NCBI RefSeq assembly: GCF_000185845.1
Contig: NZ_GL629647.1
Coordinates: 2,830,766 to 2,894,765, forward strand
DNA: 64,000 nucleotides
Source: Segatella salivae DSM 15606
GTDB taxonomy: Bacteria > Bacteroidota > Bacteroidia > Bacteroidales > Bacteroidaceae
Reading direction: 5' to 3'
The position numbers and the translations under genes were made by a program. Below are positions 63,314 to 64,000 of this stretch, piece after piece (positions within the stretch are counted from its first letter, which is position 1; every line of letters begins with the position of its first letter). The notes under the pieces were generated by a model. It did no database searches. It was not told where the DNA came from and saw only the letters and a program-made list of their open reading frames with translations.

Positions 63314-64000
63314 ATGAAAATAACAACACAGCCAAATGTATCTGTTGGCATTGTTAGTGGCCGTGAAATTAAGTTCTGTCTCAATGCAACTTACGTTGCG
63401 GAAGGCATGCCGTCAGCAGGTAAACAGACGGTAAGTTTCTCGGAAAATGGCGTGTTATGGAACGGAAAGACATACAGGCAGTTGGAATTTCTGCCTCAAA
63501 GTGATGAGGCATCTTTTTCACTTTATGATGTCACTATAGGCGTAAACTTCCATTGGGAACGTAAGGAAACCCAAACGTTTCTTGGCAAATTGAAGTTCAT
63601 TGTCAATGGAAATAGCGTGTGTGCAGTTAATGAATTGCCTGTGGAACGCTATTTAGAGAGTGTTATTTCGAGTGAGATGAGTGCCACATCGAGCCTTGAA
63701 TTGCTCAAGGCCCATGCCGTAATATCTCGCAGTTGGCTATTGGTGCAGATGCAAAACCGCAGGAAAGGCGAGACAACGGCACACGTTGCAGCTTCGGAAA
63801 TCCAAGGAAATGGCGAGCTGATTCGTTGGTATGACCGCGAAGATCATACGCTTTTTGACGTTTGTGCAGATGATCATTGTCAGCGATATCAAGGCATTAC
63901 GAAAGAAACGAGTGCGCAGGTGGCCGAAGCAATCAGGCAAACTGCGGGCCAGGTGCTGACAGATGAGGATGAGATTTGTGATGCACGATTCTCTAAATGC
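63314..64000 (+). CDS. SpoIID/LytB-domain protein (partial, cut by window end)
   Basis: The first 229 codons are in the window. The domain is recognisable by LPVERYLESVISSEMSATSSLELLKAHAVISRSW (about 108-140), which includes the family's catalytic-type Glu context and the Ala/Arg-rich helix, and by QRYQGITKETSAQVAEAI (about 195-212). SpoIID enzymes are lytic transglycosylases acting on denuded peptidoglycan. No signal peptide is apparent at the ATG chosen (63314), which is odd for a wall enzyme. It is probably co-transcribed with the DUF4922 gene. Confidence 0.82.
   Translation, partial: MKITTQPNVSVGIVSGREIKFCLNATYVAEGMPSAGKQTVSFSENGVLWNGKTYRQLEFLPQSDEASFSLYDVTIGVNFHWERKETQTFLGKLKFIVNGNSVCAVNELPVERYLESVISSEMSATSSLELLKAHAVISRSWLLVQMQNRRKGETTAHVAASEIQGNGELIRWYDREDHTLFDVCADDHCQRYQGITKETSAQVAEAIRQTAGQVLTDEDEICDARFSKC

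Overview
This 64 kb window is AT-rich chromosomal DNA from a Bacteroidota bacterium, most likely of the Prevotella group. The signs are a SusC/SusD (RagA/RagB) pair, the type IX secretion translocon SprA, meso-diaminopimelate dehydrogenase, an LptE / sigma-54 regulator / SecG cluster, DUF349, DUF4837 and DUF4922 proteins, and promoters of the Bacteroidota type (-33 TTTG, about 20 nt, -7 TAnnTTTG). I see no phage, insertion sequence, CRISPR array or rRNA operon. About 47 protein genes, one tRNA-His and one candidate small RNA are supported.

Layout. 1-5.0 kb: potassium-uptake genes trkA and trkH behind dxs in one overlapping minus-strand operon. 5.2-7.1 kb: a HAD phosphatase and a histidine-rich CobW/G3E GTPase. 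7.2-8.6 kb: an exported C1 peptidase. 9.4-15.2 kb: SusC, SusD and a ComEC-like membrane protein. 15.3-19 kb: an FMN-binding protein and a large DUF2339 membrane protein. 19.2-23.3 kb: two exported glycoside hydrolases (GH128-like and GH43-like). 24.3-33.1 kb (plus): ruvA, the giant sprA and a GNAT acetyltransferase. 33.2 kb: candidate sRNA. 33.5-37.8 kb: DUF349 protein, CorA and Ddh. 38-44.3 kb: a small membrane protein, then purL followed by two half-size chromate transporters and an EamA exporter. 44.8-48.3 kb: a MutS-like ATPase, a small surface-type protein and an OmpA lipoprotein. 48.5-52.8 kb: dnaG-queD-queE-cls. 53.4-54.7 kb: NDH-2. 54.9 kb: tRNA-His. 55-58 kb: sigma-54 activator, LptE, a helical protein and SecG. 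58.1-61.9 kb: rlmN, a DUF4837 lipoprotein, pdxA and a flippase-like protein, each start overlapping the previous stop. 62.3 kb to the end: a DUF4922 (HIT-like) protein and a SpoIID/LytB protein cut by the window edge.

The genes are mostly housekeeping: isoprenoid precursors, K+/Mg2+ uptake, purine and vitamin B6 synthesis, queuosine synthesis, DNA replication and repair, and envelope biogenesis, with a modest glycan-use component.

The most unusual signal is outside the genes. Nearly every long intergenic gap carries a degenerate tandem array with an exact 22-bp period. The unit is roughly TGAAATGACGC followed by a looser 11-mer like AAATTGTGGCG. The arrays occur in convergent, divergent and tandem gaps, in both orientations, and the longest stays in phase for about 330 bp upstream of dnaG and ndh. 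I do not recognise it as a described element. Other points are a self-contained promoter-terminator unit (a candidate sRNA of about 66 nt), a possible RNA switch at the corA ribosome binding site, and a perfect inverted repeat across the DUF349 promoter.
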